From Lethocerus indicus (lineage: Eukaryota; Arthropoda; Insecta; Hemiptera; Belostomatidae), in the NCBI GenBank assembly GCA_019843655.1, contig JACDQD010000003.1:10294925-10358924 (forward strand): 64,000 bases of DNA, read 5' to 3'. How positions within the stretch are numbered: position 1 is the first letter of the stretch; each line of letters begins with the position of its first letter. Position numbers and translations under genes: made by a program. Below the pieces are notes generated by a model, which had not been told where the DNA came from, did not search any database, and saw nothing but the letters and a program-made list of their open reading frames with translations. Below, one piece after another: positions 49,884 to 63,700 of this stretch.

Positions 49884-52179
49884 GCCGTTAATTGATGGGG
49901 GGATGAGAGAGTGCGTTTCCTCTTCTCAGATAAGAGGGCCTAATTTTGACGCCCTACGATGAACGGACGCTGCCGATGGTGTAGAGATAGCCGTGTCGGA
50001 TCTATTTCTTAATATCCTGCGCAATTTTGACCTTTATAGTGTTTGGAAGGAAAAGAACATAAACATATTGACTATTCTCACTGTTTCTACATTCTTAGGG
50101 TGGATTTCTTTAGTCACATTTAGTGTTTAGTTTAAAAGCTTAACAATTGTCCCGGAAGATTATTCTTCGCTCAATTTGTACTTCATAGGTTTACCGTGTT
50201 CTTCGTGATATCATTATGTACTCAGATATCTGAGAACTGTCATACTTATTTATAGAAAGGTTGATTTCTAACTGTTTGCAACTGAATGGAAGTTTAATAT
50301 ACAAGATAACCAACATTACTTTCGTATTGCCCAGTGCAATACGCCTAATGATGTACACGGATACTAGGTTACTGACAATGATTATCGTCAGAAAAATTTT
50401 TTTAAATTTAAGATTAGAATAAAGGTATTATTCTTTCTACAGGCATGATGACAAAAGTAGCGTTCGTGCATATAGTATGTTCGCTCTATACGTATATGCA
50501 TGCCTTATAAAATTTCATAACTGAATGTAAACCTCCGCTATCTCCGCGGGTATAAACACAATATTAAAATTCGAGAAGTATGACATCGTATTTAGTAATA
50601 AAGGTAATAAAATACGCCGTATAACCGTTGCCTAATATTATCTCGGCCGGGGTTGCCTTAGTCATAGGCCGGACGAGCGTGTGTCACAGTTGTATTTTTG
50701 TAAATCCGTTCTAAATTTATAAACAGATTGAAATCTTATCAACAGGGGGTTTGCGTGCCCCGTCGTCGGTGAGCGTGTGTGGCGACCTAAATAATAGATC
50801 AACAGGTGTCGACCCAATACAAATATTCCGTTAGCCCTGCTCCTTTTATTTATTTATAAGTACAAATTATTTATACATACTGCAACAGTTTATACATTTA
50901 TGATGACTCTAGAGCCTATTTTATACACTCCTGTATTTCCTCTGAGTAATTGGCGACTTGCCGAAACCTCTCCAGGAAAATCCGGATTAGTAAGCGGCCG
51001 ATTTTTTCTCCTTCATTTTATCGAACCTACAACGAAGATATTTCGTATCCTCTCTATCTAACGAATGTAGTCTGAGGCAATAGCCGGTGCATGAATTCTT
51101 GGAAGATTGATGTTGTTAAAACACTGCTCACCGTTACGATATTAACGAACCAATAATCTGATCGATTGTCGGAGTACATGTTTCCGGAGCTCGAATTTCC
51201 GACAGTGGACCAGACTTGCTGTGTTTCTGTCGGTGGGATCGCTTAATACTGAATGGCACGGGGTCGCGGGATTTCATTAAAGTTGCACCGAGGCTGGCAG
51301 GCTGGTCGGCCGCTACCGCGCTCATGGGGGGGGGGCCCCCGACCCAACAACGCCCTGGAAAATTTACACAGAACCTAGCCTTCAGGTGTGTACCCTCGAT
51401 TCATATTTAACACCCTCCCCCCACCATAGATTCCTAAGATATTGACATAGTTTGAATTAGGTTAATTGGCGCCCCATTTATAGATACTGTCGTTGCCAAG
51501 TAACGTTTTACAAGCAATGGAAAACCTCCTCTTCTGCCCATCACTTTTCCGGTGGGAAAGAATATATTCTCTTTCATTCTACTTAATGTCCATTTCTATA
51601 TTATTACTCGTGCGATTGTATATATCCACTCGCTCTTCACGGTGTCTGGATGACACAAGGTATTGTTTGAATCAGTAAATAGGGATTTGGTTAATAAGAT
51701 AAACTAGTAAGACTCTTATATATTGGCGTTGTATACATATGAGAATGGTTAACTTATATATTGTCTAGTTGTGTAATAATATAAGTAATTCAAGTAGTCA
51801 TTTGAGGGTATCTAAGTACGACTAGCTGGCAGGGGCAAGGCTGTCCGTCTCCGAATTCGAATACTTCGGGGCTCTGTAGTAATCGGAATCATAAAGCGTA
51901 CAGAAGAAACGCTAATACACTGACACGTGTCGAGTCCACAAATTTACTGTCGTATTTAGTTATTCCGGTATGGGGTTAAAAATTAAATCGAATATTAATG
52001 GGATTATTAGCGGGGCCGGAGCCGTATATGAATATTTGATGGGAGGGGCCCTGAGGAGACGGAGCGGGTCGCGTGCATCCTTTTAGGAGAGAGAGTGTGT
52101 AGGAGGGAGCGTTAACTCCGTGATGAGGGTCACGGGATAGGCTTCCTGTTTTATTTACTCGCTGTCTGGCGGCGTTCTC

Positions 52180-52211
52180 GCCTGATCGTCAGGCTCTGTT
52201 CCACTACGCTA
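52180..52211 (-). mobile_element. tRNA-like sequence on the minus strand, possible SINE relic
   Basis: On the minus strand TAGCGTAGTGG (52211-52201) matches the A-box consensus TRGCNNAGYGG, and it is followed by a perfect GCCTGA/TCAGGC hairpin with a CGA loop (52194-52180) where an anticodon arm would be. The arm is two bases short for a tRNA and no B-box follows, so this is at most the 5' part of a tRNA pseudogene or SINE head. Confidence 0.25.
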
Positions 52212-55200
52212 TTTGGCGTTACTGCGTTGCCACAAGAAGAAATCACGCGAACGCCTTGTCGTGCGTGTTACCCAACTCGGTTAGATATTGCTGAGTAGAA
52301 AGTACAAGCGGCTCTGTTTAAAGCTAATCAAAAACGGTACGCAATACCGTACTGAGTTAGAAAGGCGAAGGGTTTTACCCTTCAAGATAATTTTGACTTA
52401 TTTTTATATTAATGAGTTACCTATACTTTGTTCCATTTTACTGAATTTTATATAGTTTTTTATATATTTTATATACGGGATAAATATTTTATATATTCGG
52501 AGGAGACTGGCGTTCCTTTTATGCGGTTACTAACATCCCGAGCGCCAGTCATAACATCCTTCGATAGGAAAACGAAAAAGATAAAATCAATTGGACCTTT
52601 TGATGTAAATATAAGGTCTTCGCGTTAGGCTGGATGTGAGAGTTTGGAATATCAGTGTTGAGATGTTCTAGGAATCCTACCGTAGCGTCTGACAATAGCA
52701 TGTCGTAATCCGGGGATTAGCAAATATCATTTCCATTGTTGGATGAAATATATTCAACCGGGTTGTTCGAGAGGGTAAATCAGAATTCCTGTAACTTTCG
52801 GTTTATAGTCCGGCAATTTTCATGCCTTAAATTTCGTATGGTTCCTTACGACTCCTCCCCCGTACTTGAGTGTTTTACTAGGACTTAAATTTCACGATAA
52901 CAAGGAATAGGAAACTCGGATTCTTTCTCTGTTTCTGATCTATTTGCGCGCGCAGACCTCCAGGAAGTTTTCGATTCTCGGTCGGCATATCGCGGAATCT
53001 ACCGCAACAGAAGGGAAGGTACCGAGGCAGACTTGGAGTGTTTTGTTGTTTATTGTGTGCACCCCATCCCATCCCATCTGCATATGCCCTCCCCCTCCCC
53101 GCTACCCCTTAGAGGCGGGCACAGGCTCCTTCACCCTGTCATTTTAAACCCCCTTGTTAGGACCGCTTCCCTCCGCTCCTTCTGTGTACACGTCCATCCT
53201 TTCATCATTATACACATGATGCGGCGCCCTTTTGTTGATTGTTATGCTTCGGATTCTTTTTGTGCGCATTTAAAGGTACCTGGGAAAAGGTACCCATCAG
53301 GATGTCGCGTTATATATTCCGGTTTCTCGACTCTTCAAAAATTGAGGTGCGAAGTGGGTGTAGAGGCGAATAATTTCCCCGTGTCGTTTTCCTCTGTAAA
53401 CATCACTATTAGTGATTCTCTAAACGTCAGTGCTGTAAATATTAGCTATTAATATAAGTTGAGAATCTAAGCTCATAACGGTCAATGTTGCTAGTTGCAC
53501 TATATAAGGAGAGGGTATATAAACAAAAGAATACGAGAGTAACTAGTAGGGACGTAAGAAATAAATATTTGAATCTGTGAATGCAAAAAGAGCGAATCGA
53601 TAGTTGGGAATAAATATAAAACCGATTCAATATTTCCGGTGGGCTGGCGGTGATAAAAAACGGGGAAGGGCCGATCCGGAAACTCATCCATACGGAACCT
53701 TTCCTTTTGCCAAAGCCCAATGTTTTTTTCCGCCCGATCGAGCGATTTATCATGTTGACAAATGGGATTATATTATTATCAGATATTGAGGGAGGAAAAG
53801 TACCAGACGGAGTGGGCGGCCCTGCGGATGAAATCGGGGATTTTCTCAGAGGAAGGGCTGGTTTTTGCGTCCGTGGGGGGAGCTTAGTGCTGGAAGCCCT
53901 ACGCTTAAATTAGGGGGTTGGGGGCGAGTGAATTACTTACCCCCCGTGGAATTTATACCTCTTATTATTTTAACTATATATCACAATGCAATGGTGAAAT
54001 TCGGCCCGTAAATTTCCTTATATACCCGCCGTTAATAAATGAACTGGGCCTTAATGGTGATCTAGGGAGTACTCCACACTGCGACATTCTTTGCTTTTTG
54101 CTCTTACCTAGCAATATTATTCCGATTATTCATTGCTTCCTTAGGGCGAAAAATAATTGAGTCACTTCCGAAATAAAGACATCTTATTTTTGATTTTCTA
54201 ATTGAATGCCCCTTGAGGGAGTCCTACCACTGATGTGAGACCATTTTTCTAGCCTGGTAGAGGAGTGAGCGGAGGCGGACGAGGGCCGCTGTATGTATCT
54301 AATTGGGTGGATTGGGTGACTGGTACGTGGCGGAATTTTAAACTCCACAATTGCAAGTCTGTCTGCATTAATTGCCTTCAAGTGACACTAATTGCGGGAC
54401 TGGGCGATACGTCCAGAGACCGCAGTAATGGAGCAACCCTCCCTTTTAGCATGCCCATATCTTACAGTAGTGTTAGCACTACCTTCCGAATCTATAATTT
54501 AGGAGTGTGTCGTGGTCTATACCCGCGCTTATAATTTAAGTTACGAAATCACTTATTATCCGGAAGGGCTGGAGGGGGACGTTAATTTCTATAATAGATT
54601 TAGCCACAGCGGTGACATCTATTTTGCCACCTACCAAACTGACCTGTCTGACCTCATTATATCTTAATTTTAAATATACTGATGAGATACAAATCGTTTC
54701 CTATATGAATACCCATAAAATGAGTTAGGTTGAGCGAGAATTTAAGAATTTATTACAAGCATGAATAATCTAATTCTTTATGAATATTTATTGACGTAAT
54801 GTTTATTTGATATAAGAACACGTGCGCATGCAAATATAACTCTAGATTAATGAGGTTAATTTTCATTTCAGATAACGTGGTATTTACTCGTAAGACGTCC
54901 TTTTATAATAGTTCTAACACCTATAATTATGGCACTTATATATTTTTTACTTTCGCTTCGATAGAGTCTTATGCAAAAATACGTATGATTTATGTGGTCT
55001 TGATTTGGCCGGCAGTAACGAAAATTTTATAAAAGTTGTGTTTTATAGAAAATTTATTTCATTGACCATTCTATTAAACCGTTCTGTAGGCCGTATTCGG
55101 GCTTTCGACAGTCGTGCAATTTATTTCCGTAACTTCTACTTGGCCAGCGTGTCAATTATCGGACAGATCTGGTGAGTCCCACACGTTGAAATTAAGTAGA

Positions 55201-58200
55201 TAACGAGAAATTTTCAGTAATGTACCGAGACCGGTCCCTTTTTTTAGGCCTATAATTATTACAATGGTACGTCTCTCCCTCCCGCTTCCGCGTTCGTTTT
55301 CGACGTTTGGGTACGCACGATGCGGGTAGGCATGAAAATGTAATTGTGTCACGCATATCGCGTTTCACTCGCCGAACGATTGCACTATTCATCGATCTAA
55401 CCCATATTGCTTCCCTACATTCTCACTCTGTCTATTCCTTCCAGAGAACCCACCGCCTCGTGAAGTGAATAGTTACGCTCTTCTGTGCAAATACTTCATT
55501 ACAAACGTTCGCTTATGCAATTATGTAAATACGGAAACTGGCTGTAAGGTCGTGTTTGAAATCATTCACATTCATGTCAACAGAGTTGATAAGCGCATTT
55601 TTGCAAACAAAACCTGCGTTCGCAGTAGCCGACCGAAAGGTTTCACCATCGAATATGCTAAAAGTTAATTAAATAACCCCTAGTTAGGGCTTCTGTAAAC
55701 TATAATCCAAGCAGTGAAAGGCAGATTCACAATTATATTAAAGTAAATTATAACTTCCATTCTAACCGTTACGAAGAATTACAAGGAGTTATTTTTTATT
55801 GCGTGCCAACAATTGAAAATCTACTTCTGGACCGAAAGGTTGATGTCGTCTTTTGGAATATTAAAACTGTTATTACTAAGCAAAGGAATAAATTCAGATA
55901 ATCGTTATATAGTTTATTTATAAAAAATACGTAAACATTACTGTTTGTTCATATTAATTAGTGATCAGAGATTTGTCTGTCAAAAAAGGACTGCAAAAAT
56001 TCAGTCATGCATATTGCATTAGTCATCGTTGCGCTCACCTATAATCGGGAAGGGTTTTTCCATAGACCTTAACATACCAGGATGATGTCAAACTCCAAGA
56101 TATGTAATCTACTTAACTTTATATTTAATAGTACGATACCGTGCGATATCCTGAAACCGTTCAGCCGCGCCTTGACCTAGAATACTTTGTGTTCCCAATG
56201 TTTCGTCTTTCAGTAATTTTGAATTACTTGTCGGGCGGTTTTGCATATCGCGGCGAACTTTCCCCACAATTTATCCTGCCGGTTCCTAGAGAAAAGAAAA
56301 TATTTCTCTTGGACGAAATCGTTTACCGGAGCGGAAGTTGTCTGGCGGTGTCGAAAGCCGGAGGCGGGATTGGTGATGATTCATGCCGGGTGTCCCCTCG
56401 GGAGATCAACATCCCTTAAACCGGGGGCCCAGGTTGGCCTACGTGCTTCACATATCGGTCCGCCTCCCACTCATCACCACTCCTCTCCTCCCGGGCTTAT
56501 TTATAAGAGGGCGCGCTTCGCTCGGTGAAAGGCCCCCCACTCGACCGTTTTCCGAAGGGTCACGAAAGGGATGAACAAAAACAACCGCTTCACAAATGCG
56601 GCCTTGCATTATTGAACTGTGTGATACGTCATGCGTAAACTGCTTCAATAAATTAGAGTTTAATACCGGTTCTATACGCCTTTCAAAATGTCAAAAAAAT
56701 ATTTTTGTTCTCAGTTCAGTTGTTTCCGATATAACAAGTTTTATTACACGTTTATTATCTCGTTTTATTTCACTCTCATTCAATGTTTCAAACATTAAAG
56801 ATAATAGTTAACAGAAAAAGACAATACTGACAAATATAAGAAAGATCTTATTTGTCTACGATCTCCTTTATTACTTATTTTTAGGTGTATTACGTTACTT
56901 TCTGATGGGGTAGAAATAATCGTGGTATCAATTGTACACTGGCAGCCAAATAATCACTGTTCTAAAGTATAACCGACTCCAGGTAAAGGTCTTAGTCGCA
57001 GATTGCAAATTGTGTTGGAGAAGATAGATAGGGAACTATTCCCTATATAAGTCTCGGATCCGAGGCCGCTAACTTAGATTGCGGAACAGAATTTCATCGT
57101 CTTGATGGCAGACTCTATGATGGCTTGTCCTTGCCGGTAACCAAAAGCTTTTGATGTGGCTAGAGAGAACGGTTAACGTTCCAATGAACTTTCGGACCAA
57201 ATCGTAGCACCGAATTATCTTCTGAACCAATGGCTACTGTCACGCTTTCCTCTTGATTTAACATTCAAGAAATCACTAGCACTATAACACACAACATGGG
57301 TATTTTTACAGCTCCTTTTCGAATAATGTGCACAATGTATGTAGAGCCAGGGCGAATAAATGGTAGATCGAATTCCCGAAATGTACTTTTACATTGTTTT
57401 ACTCAATTCCGGGATGACGACTGTATGGGTTTGAAGCAACCAGCAACTGTCATTCATATTCACTGTTACGCCTATACACGAGTGCAAAGTTTTTCTGGTG
57501 CATTATTCTGTACTCCATTTCTGAATAACTTGTCCGAACATTGCCTGATAATACAACAGTATACATAATGAACATTGTTATGCCGATTACTCGGGTGGCG
57601 GAAGTTTCGCACTCTGTTACGATAAATGTAACGCCGGTTCAGATGGTGAACCTAGGAGGAAAAAGCGTAAAGGGGACAGTTCGTTGTTTTAACGAGCTTA
57701 ACTTGCGTGGCCCAAGAGGTGTAATACGGTTTGACTCAAATGAAATCCAATACCTGAATAAATCCAGTTAGTCTACTTAGTGTATTGGAGGCAGATAGTA
57801 AAGGCTTCGCAGGGTCGGGACTATCTGGCTTTAAACCTTCGTTTTTTGGTCCGATTTATTTTCACTTTTCCAATCCGGCTTGACCGCATTTATTCGGGTT
57901 TTCACGCGCTTTTAGTGCTTGTTTAATGAAACGGCCATAACTCTGGAGTAAATGTTAAAAACCTATTTAATTAAGAATCAAACACTTGAAAAATTATGAA
58001 GATATAAAAATCACCTCTCTAATTGTTTACTGAATTGAACTATTATAATGACGTCATGAAAGAGAGAGTACGTAATGTTGAAAAAATGAAACTACTAGTT
58101 TATCAAATTGTATTTTATTGACAGTATATATATCTTACAATGACATATTTATATGATGAGGGTTGTTCAGATGTTTTGTATATAGGATAAATTCCTTCTA

Positions 58201-58848
58201 TCGACGAAATGAAACGATGAGGTTATTGCGGTAGTGTATTAATGTGTTATAATGATTAAGGTTATAATGTAGGAGTGTTAACTCACGTTCATGGCTCCAT
58301 AATTCGTTCGCCTTGTACATATTTATATTTCACGTCATTAAATTAATCAGCAAGCGGAAATTCCGCATCACTCCCGCTGTCGGTATCTTTTAGTAGTTTA
58401 AAACTTCTGTGGAAGATGTATTATGCTTAAATCAGTTAGAGATCGAGTTCAAGGGTGAAATTTGATTACGCCATAAAGATAGAACGTGTTTTAATTTCCG
58501 AATTTCTCCCCATCCATTTCTCTTATTACTGGCTATCCTTATTTCCGATCGGAGTTGAAACGAGAGCTTACCGTAATGATACATTGTTTTCCGATGGTAA
58601 TGAGGCCTTTCTTTCTTGAATTAAAACTTTTAATTTTATTTTATTACTTATATTTTTTAACAAAAATAAGGATAAGGTCTTATTTCTGTAATACTTATCC
58701 CGAGTTGCAATGTTTAGCAACGAGATTTTTTGTTCTTATCCACTATGATTATATTTCCCACTAGATGATGACGTACTGTCGGTTTACTGCTCAAGTTCCA
58801 TCCGAATTCATATCTGAAAAAATTACTAACAGTTACATAAACAGTTAA

Positions 58849-58907
58849 ATATAGTTAAACATAGTTAATTTATTAACAATTAGTTAGTATGTTACTTTTA
58901 ACTATAT
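58849..58907. repeat. 11-bp inverted repeat with internal ATAGTTAA repeats
   Basis: ATATAGTTAAA (58849-58859) is the exact reverse complement of TTTAACTATAT (58897-58907). The left arm sits in three near-tandem AGTTAA units (58843-58868). It could be a foldback fragment or chance in AT-rich sequence. Confidence 0.5.
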
Positions 58908-60775
58908 CCACAATTATAAGCAGCTGTCTCATATTTCTCGTTTGCCACATTTTCAATTATATTACATTCACACTGAAATACAAATTTTTCTTACTTCATT
59001 ATAACCTCGAACTCTGCTATATTTTTCACTTATTCCATCCTTACTCAATTTAAATTGGCGATTGATTATATATTTAATTATTCATAAGTAGACGGGATTT
59101 CCCCTTTTTCGGTTTGAATAAATTATTGACGTACCATGAATTATTTATAGGAAATTAAATATTCCTCGGGCGTTGAAATTCGTACGCAGAAATTTACTGT
59201 ATATATCGACGTCAGGATTAATTGTTGAAAGTCCTCCGAAAAATGATATTTGATTTTACCTCCAAAAAAAGCTTGTTGTCGTAGCCTGAACGACGGTAAA
59301 AAATATAATGGGTTTTCTGTGTTCCCATTTGCGCGCCAAATTAGAGGTCAGAGGAAAAATCAGAGAAACCAATTTCCACTAAAATTTTGTCGCAAGAATT
59401 TTTGTCAGTGTTTTAGTGACTGTTGTCGAAACGGGTTTAATAGTCAATTTAAATGCGTCCTATTGACCAGTTATTTGGTTAAGGGTGGATGAGAGAATAC
59501 AGCGTCGTCGGCATATATAAAAACATTGAAATTGGACTTGGTCTTTTGCACTTTACAAAACTTTCGATTGTTTATAATTCATTTAACTTAATTCATGTCG
59601 TAATACTGGCAGCATTCAATTTGTACATCGAACAACAAATTTTTCATGAGTACTGTCTGTAAAATCCGGGAGGAACAAATAATGGAAATTACATTCTTGC
59701 AGGTTACTATAAATTATATTTTTCTCGGGTGAATTTCAGTTTTCACTCGTTCAATCCAAATTATATTGTCAGTTGACTGGGTGTTATTATTGTACAAGAT
59801 AATTGTAAGTAAGCAGGGTGGGGGCCCAGTTGGCCGGCTGGTTGGACGGAGTCAACTTGTAAGCAGCCGTTCGCCCACATGTGTCCTTCTCGACTTAAAC
59901 ATATAGAAAACGACAAAACAGAATAGTGCAATCTGCCAATCTCGGATTTGTGAAACCACTTTCGCCCACGATTGCCAGATTGCATACGTCGAAAATGTAC
60001 AGGGCGTCAGTGTAGCGCATATTTACGAAAGCTCGGCCTATAAAGTGTATGAAAAAAATCTCTGTAGGTCTCACAATGAAGTACGATTGAAAACGTTCTG
60101 CGAAATAACCCCACCGATATATCATTCTTGTCCCGGTGACTTTTGCCATGGGAGGAGAAAGGACATCACGCCGATAGTAATATTCCATAGGTTGCACAAA
60201 GTAAAACATTTTAAATACATCTTATACGACAGCTATAGCTATCTTTAAATGCATCGGAGTTCATTTACTGAACTGATTGCCGCATAACGACACATTGCTC
60301 TAACAAGAGTAATATATTAGTATCAATCATATTTTTCGGATTATTTCAAGAATTTGAGGACCAATATATTCGACACGTATTTAATTTGACTTAAAAAAAG
60401 TTCCGAATGTTTTTATGTTTTCATATACACGTATGAGGTAGTAATCCAGAGTACTTAAAACTTGAAAAGATAATTTGCAATACTATTCTATAAAATTCTT
60501 CTTTTCTAGAATGTATTTCACGACTACCTTAAATTATATGAAAGTTTATTTCTTCAATTGTATGTCTCTTCCATGTAGAATCTTTCACTAGTTTCTTGCA
60601 ATTCTCACACGTCATCCTGAATAACACTGAACATGATATTTAATAATACGCAAGCGAGAGACTGGAGATGTATGCTGAGTACGCTTTCGTCCTTGAGTAT
60701 GCGGCAATGTTGGAGGGAAGTGTTTAGAGAAAGGGAAAAGGCCTGTTTGGCTCGGTCTTCATGAAGAAAAAGAAA

Positions 60776-60793
60776 ATGATGATGATGATGATA
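60776..60793. repeat. Short (ATG)n microsatellite
   Basis: Six ATG/GAT units follow a purine-rich AAGAAAAAGAAA tract. It is a minor simple repeat, and the runs of Met or His in the overlapping open frames come from it. Confidence 0.9.
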
Positions 60794-63700
60794 GCTTCTT
60801 TCTATCCTCTTCATCACGGTTATCGTGACTGGCTATCGGTTTGCCTCGAGAGGCCAAGAAAACCTTGCACTGTTGTTGGCCACCCCCCTCCATTCCCGTT
60901 CACGAAGTTAACATTTGTAAGCTCCTCACGGTGCCGTCAAATGTAGTTCAACGTACCCACTCTCCGCTCTTACATTGAACAGCACAAGAAAACAAAAATA
61001 ATCTTATATTGGTTGAAACGTTACAAGTTACGTATAACGACAGTAGAGATAGTTTACTTTGGATAATTAGTTGGACATTGCACATAGTCTACTGGAGCCC
61101 TGAACCGAAGAAAACTTTCTATATAGTACCACCCACTACGGTGAAAACCCGAAAACCTCCCTGATGGAGAGTGGTAGCGAGGTAGGCTCCACCAAAAATA
61201 CGGCTACCCGCATACTGGACAGAAACCTATCAAGAGCAAAAAAAAACTTCCATCTTGTCAGCCCCCACCCTCCGGTATCCGTTTCGTTAAATATCTTCTG
61301 CGCGGATGGTCCCGCGCCCATCAGCCCTGTTATAGGATCGCCCTGAGAAGCGGTCCACCTGATTTTCCATTGCCGGCCATCGTGGTGGTTCTTCTCGATA
61401 CGTCGGCTAGGTTCTTCACCATTACCTAATTTTTTCAGTCGAAAACACGATTCACCGACATTTGGCCCAAACAGTGTTTTTTTTGCGGTTTTTATTTCAA
61501 ACGAATTCTCCAGTTCCTTTCACCCGCATCTTCTCAATCGTTGGCTCAACTATGGTGCAACTGGTGCGGTCGATAGAGGCCCACAGCGGAAATGGTTGAA
61601 TAAAAAGCAGCAGTTTTTCAAACTTCTGTCTAGTAATTTTTCTGTTACTTGATTCATTACGGAACACGGAAGGTTAGTAATGCAATGAAGTCTAATCTGG
61701 AAGAATGACACACTCCGTTAGCGCTAATATGGAATTTCATAATGGTATAATTGGATTTATTCAGCTTGACCAGGAAAATCTGTGTCAGACAAGTGAGAGC
61801 GCGTAACCGAATCATTCTTGGCCAAGCTTAATTAGTGTTTAAACTATAATGGCATAAGTTTGACTCACATGAAAATGCGTGGAAAGGTGCAGTTTTGATG
61901 TATCATTGAGATAATTTTCCAGAAGCCGATCTTAACCCCAGGATCACGCGTATCACTATGAACATATAGTTCGTAATTTTTGTATTTATTATGCTAAGAA
62001 AAATAAAACGAAGTGCACGAGCGGAAAAACTCCGTAGGTAACGGATATAAATAACATGGAGGTCGTATTATTATAGTAATTTCTGCGACGGGCTGTTTTG
62101 AAGGTATCACTGTATGGACGTTAGTCATCCTACTTACTAACTGACGTTGTCATAATGTTCCTTCGAGTGTTGAATGTATCGAGAGGTGTTCTCCTTACGG
62201 TCCGAAATGAAAATTGAAAGCGAACTCCGCAGTTCACTTTCTCATGGCCGTGCTTATCCAATTGTGAATTCAGAGTGGACGGGCGTAGCAGCCGTTCTAG
62301 ATCGGATTGGCACGTGTCCCTCTCCACTCTCACTCTTCTCTCGAGACGCTTGTGGCGGGCTAAAAAATGAAACCGCCAACACTTTTACCGGGGAAAGGAA
62401 AGCCGGATAATTGGCCGGCCTTTGAGCGGACGGTCACCTTGGTCCCGAACAGAGCTGCCCCCCTTCGAACCCGTCTATTGTATCGCCGCGGTGCCTTATT
62501 ATGAATTGCGTGGTCTTTGACATCCATGTTATTTGAATTTGCGTTGTACATTCTCTCGTGTGCATACTTCTCCAAATATCGCTAAGGGAATTTATGAAGT
62601 AGTGTTTCTTGAAATACCAATTTCCATTTTCAACATTTCTGAACTCTAGTTTGCAATTTTTGTGTACTTTTAACCATTAACATCTTTAATTTTTGATGTG
62701 ATTCTCTTTCAAAACTTTTATAATTGATTGGAGGACCTGGTTCAAATAACGGTATAACGAAAATCGCTATAATATTTAATGTACTTGCACGATATATGAC
62801 GAATGAGCTCTGTAGCAGGCATACCGGGTGTACTGGTGCAATATTACTCTATCTTCCCCAACATTTTATAGCGTTGTCAAGAAATGAGCAGATGGTCTTA
62901 AAGCCTTATTGTACTTGTGTAGTGCGCACATAAAACGTAATGACATCGGACAGATGTTCCGATTAGTGCTTTAATAGAAGACTTTTCGTATATGGAGTTT
63001 TATTATCCTTTTAAATCGCATTTTATTTCAGACTCTCGTTTATATAGCCGGAGGGCCAAATGAGTATAGAGAAACTGGTTCTCTGGATTTCTGGGATCCA
63101 CAAAAATTAAATGCTCACCAAAAATAACTTAAGGCCACCATAGAGTGTCCGACGTCTCCGCATTAGGGCCTGCCTATATACAGAAACCTGTTATAGCAAC
63201 AGTGAACAAATCTGTTGTTCATTCTTGGAATAAATATTTCACCAACTTCCGAGCGAAATTCATTTTATCTGTCTGTACCAACTGTAAGTCCTGGTGCCGA
63301 TAAATGTCCGATTGCTTTTTTTCTGACCCAATAGTTGAATAACAATTGCAAGTAGAAGCTCTCTCTTTCATGAAAAAAACAATTCAACTTTCACTAACGA
63401 TTGCGTTGGCTCGGTTTCTGTTCAGTTTCATAAAGGCAATACGCTGGACACCCGGCTGCTGTGTTAAATGCCAAAGATCGAATGTGTTAGATCCCATTTA
63501 ATGTGTTTGATTTTCCATTTAACTTTCGTTTAATCTCCAACATTCATATGCCACAATGATTTCAAGCATTATTTCAATATTTAGAGCTCGGGGAGGTATT
63601 GGATTTATTAACCGGCACTTAACTGGAGTGTGTGCCTACCACTCAAGCCATTTAAGCCTGCTTTTAGTGACTACAGGTTAGGAGCAGCAATTAGGAGGAT

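Larger units (their letters stand above)
40531..52140 (+). other. Presumed intron 3, middle part (no supported exon)
   Basis: This 11.6 kb stretch has no recognisable exon. It contains GC-rich islands at about 42.54-42.93, 44.48-44.86 and 47.86-48.33 kb, a degenerate tandem repeat at 45948-46011, a homeodomain-rich palindrome at 49860-49883, and G-runs at about 41945 and 51326-51335. The open frames of 126 codons (44477-44857) and 155 codons (45248-45715) show no domain. A few splice-bounded short segments (47521-47563, 50442-50480) are open but do not resemble tetraspanin. Confidence 0.4.

Noticed and set aside
54872..54964. Hydrophobic segment after a good acceptor, considered as a membrane-span exon
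   Set aside because: The reading is typical of AT-rich DNA, a donor-like sequence comes after only 18 bases, and no tetraspanin motif is present.
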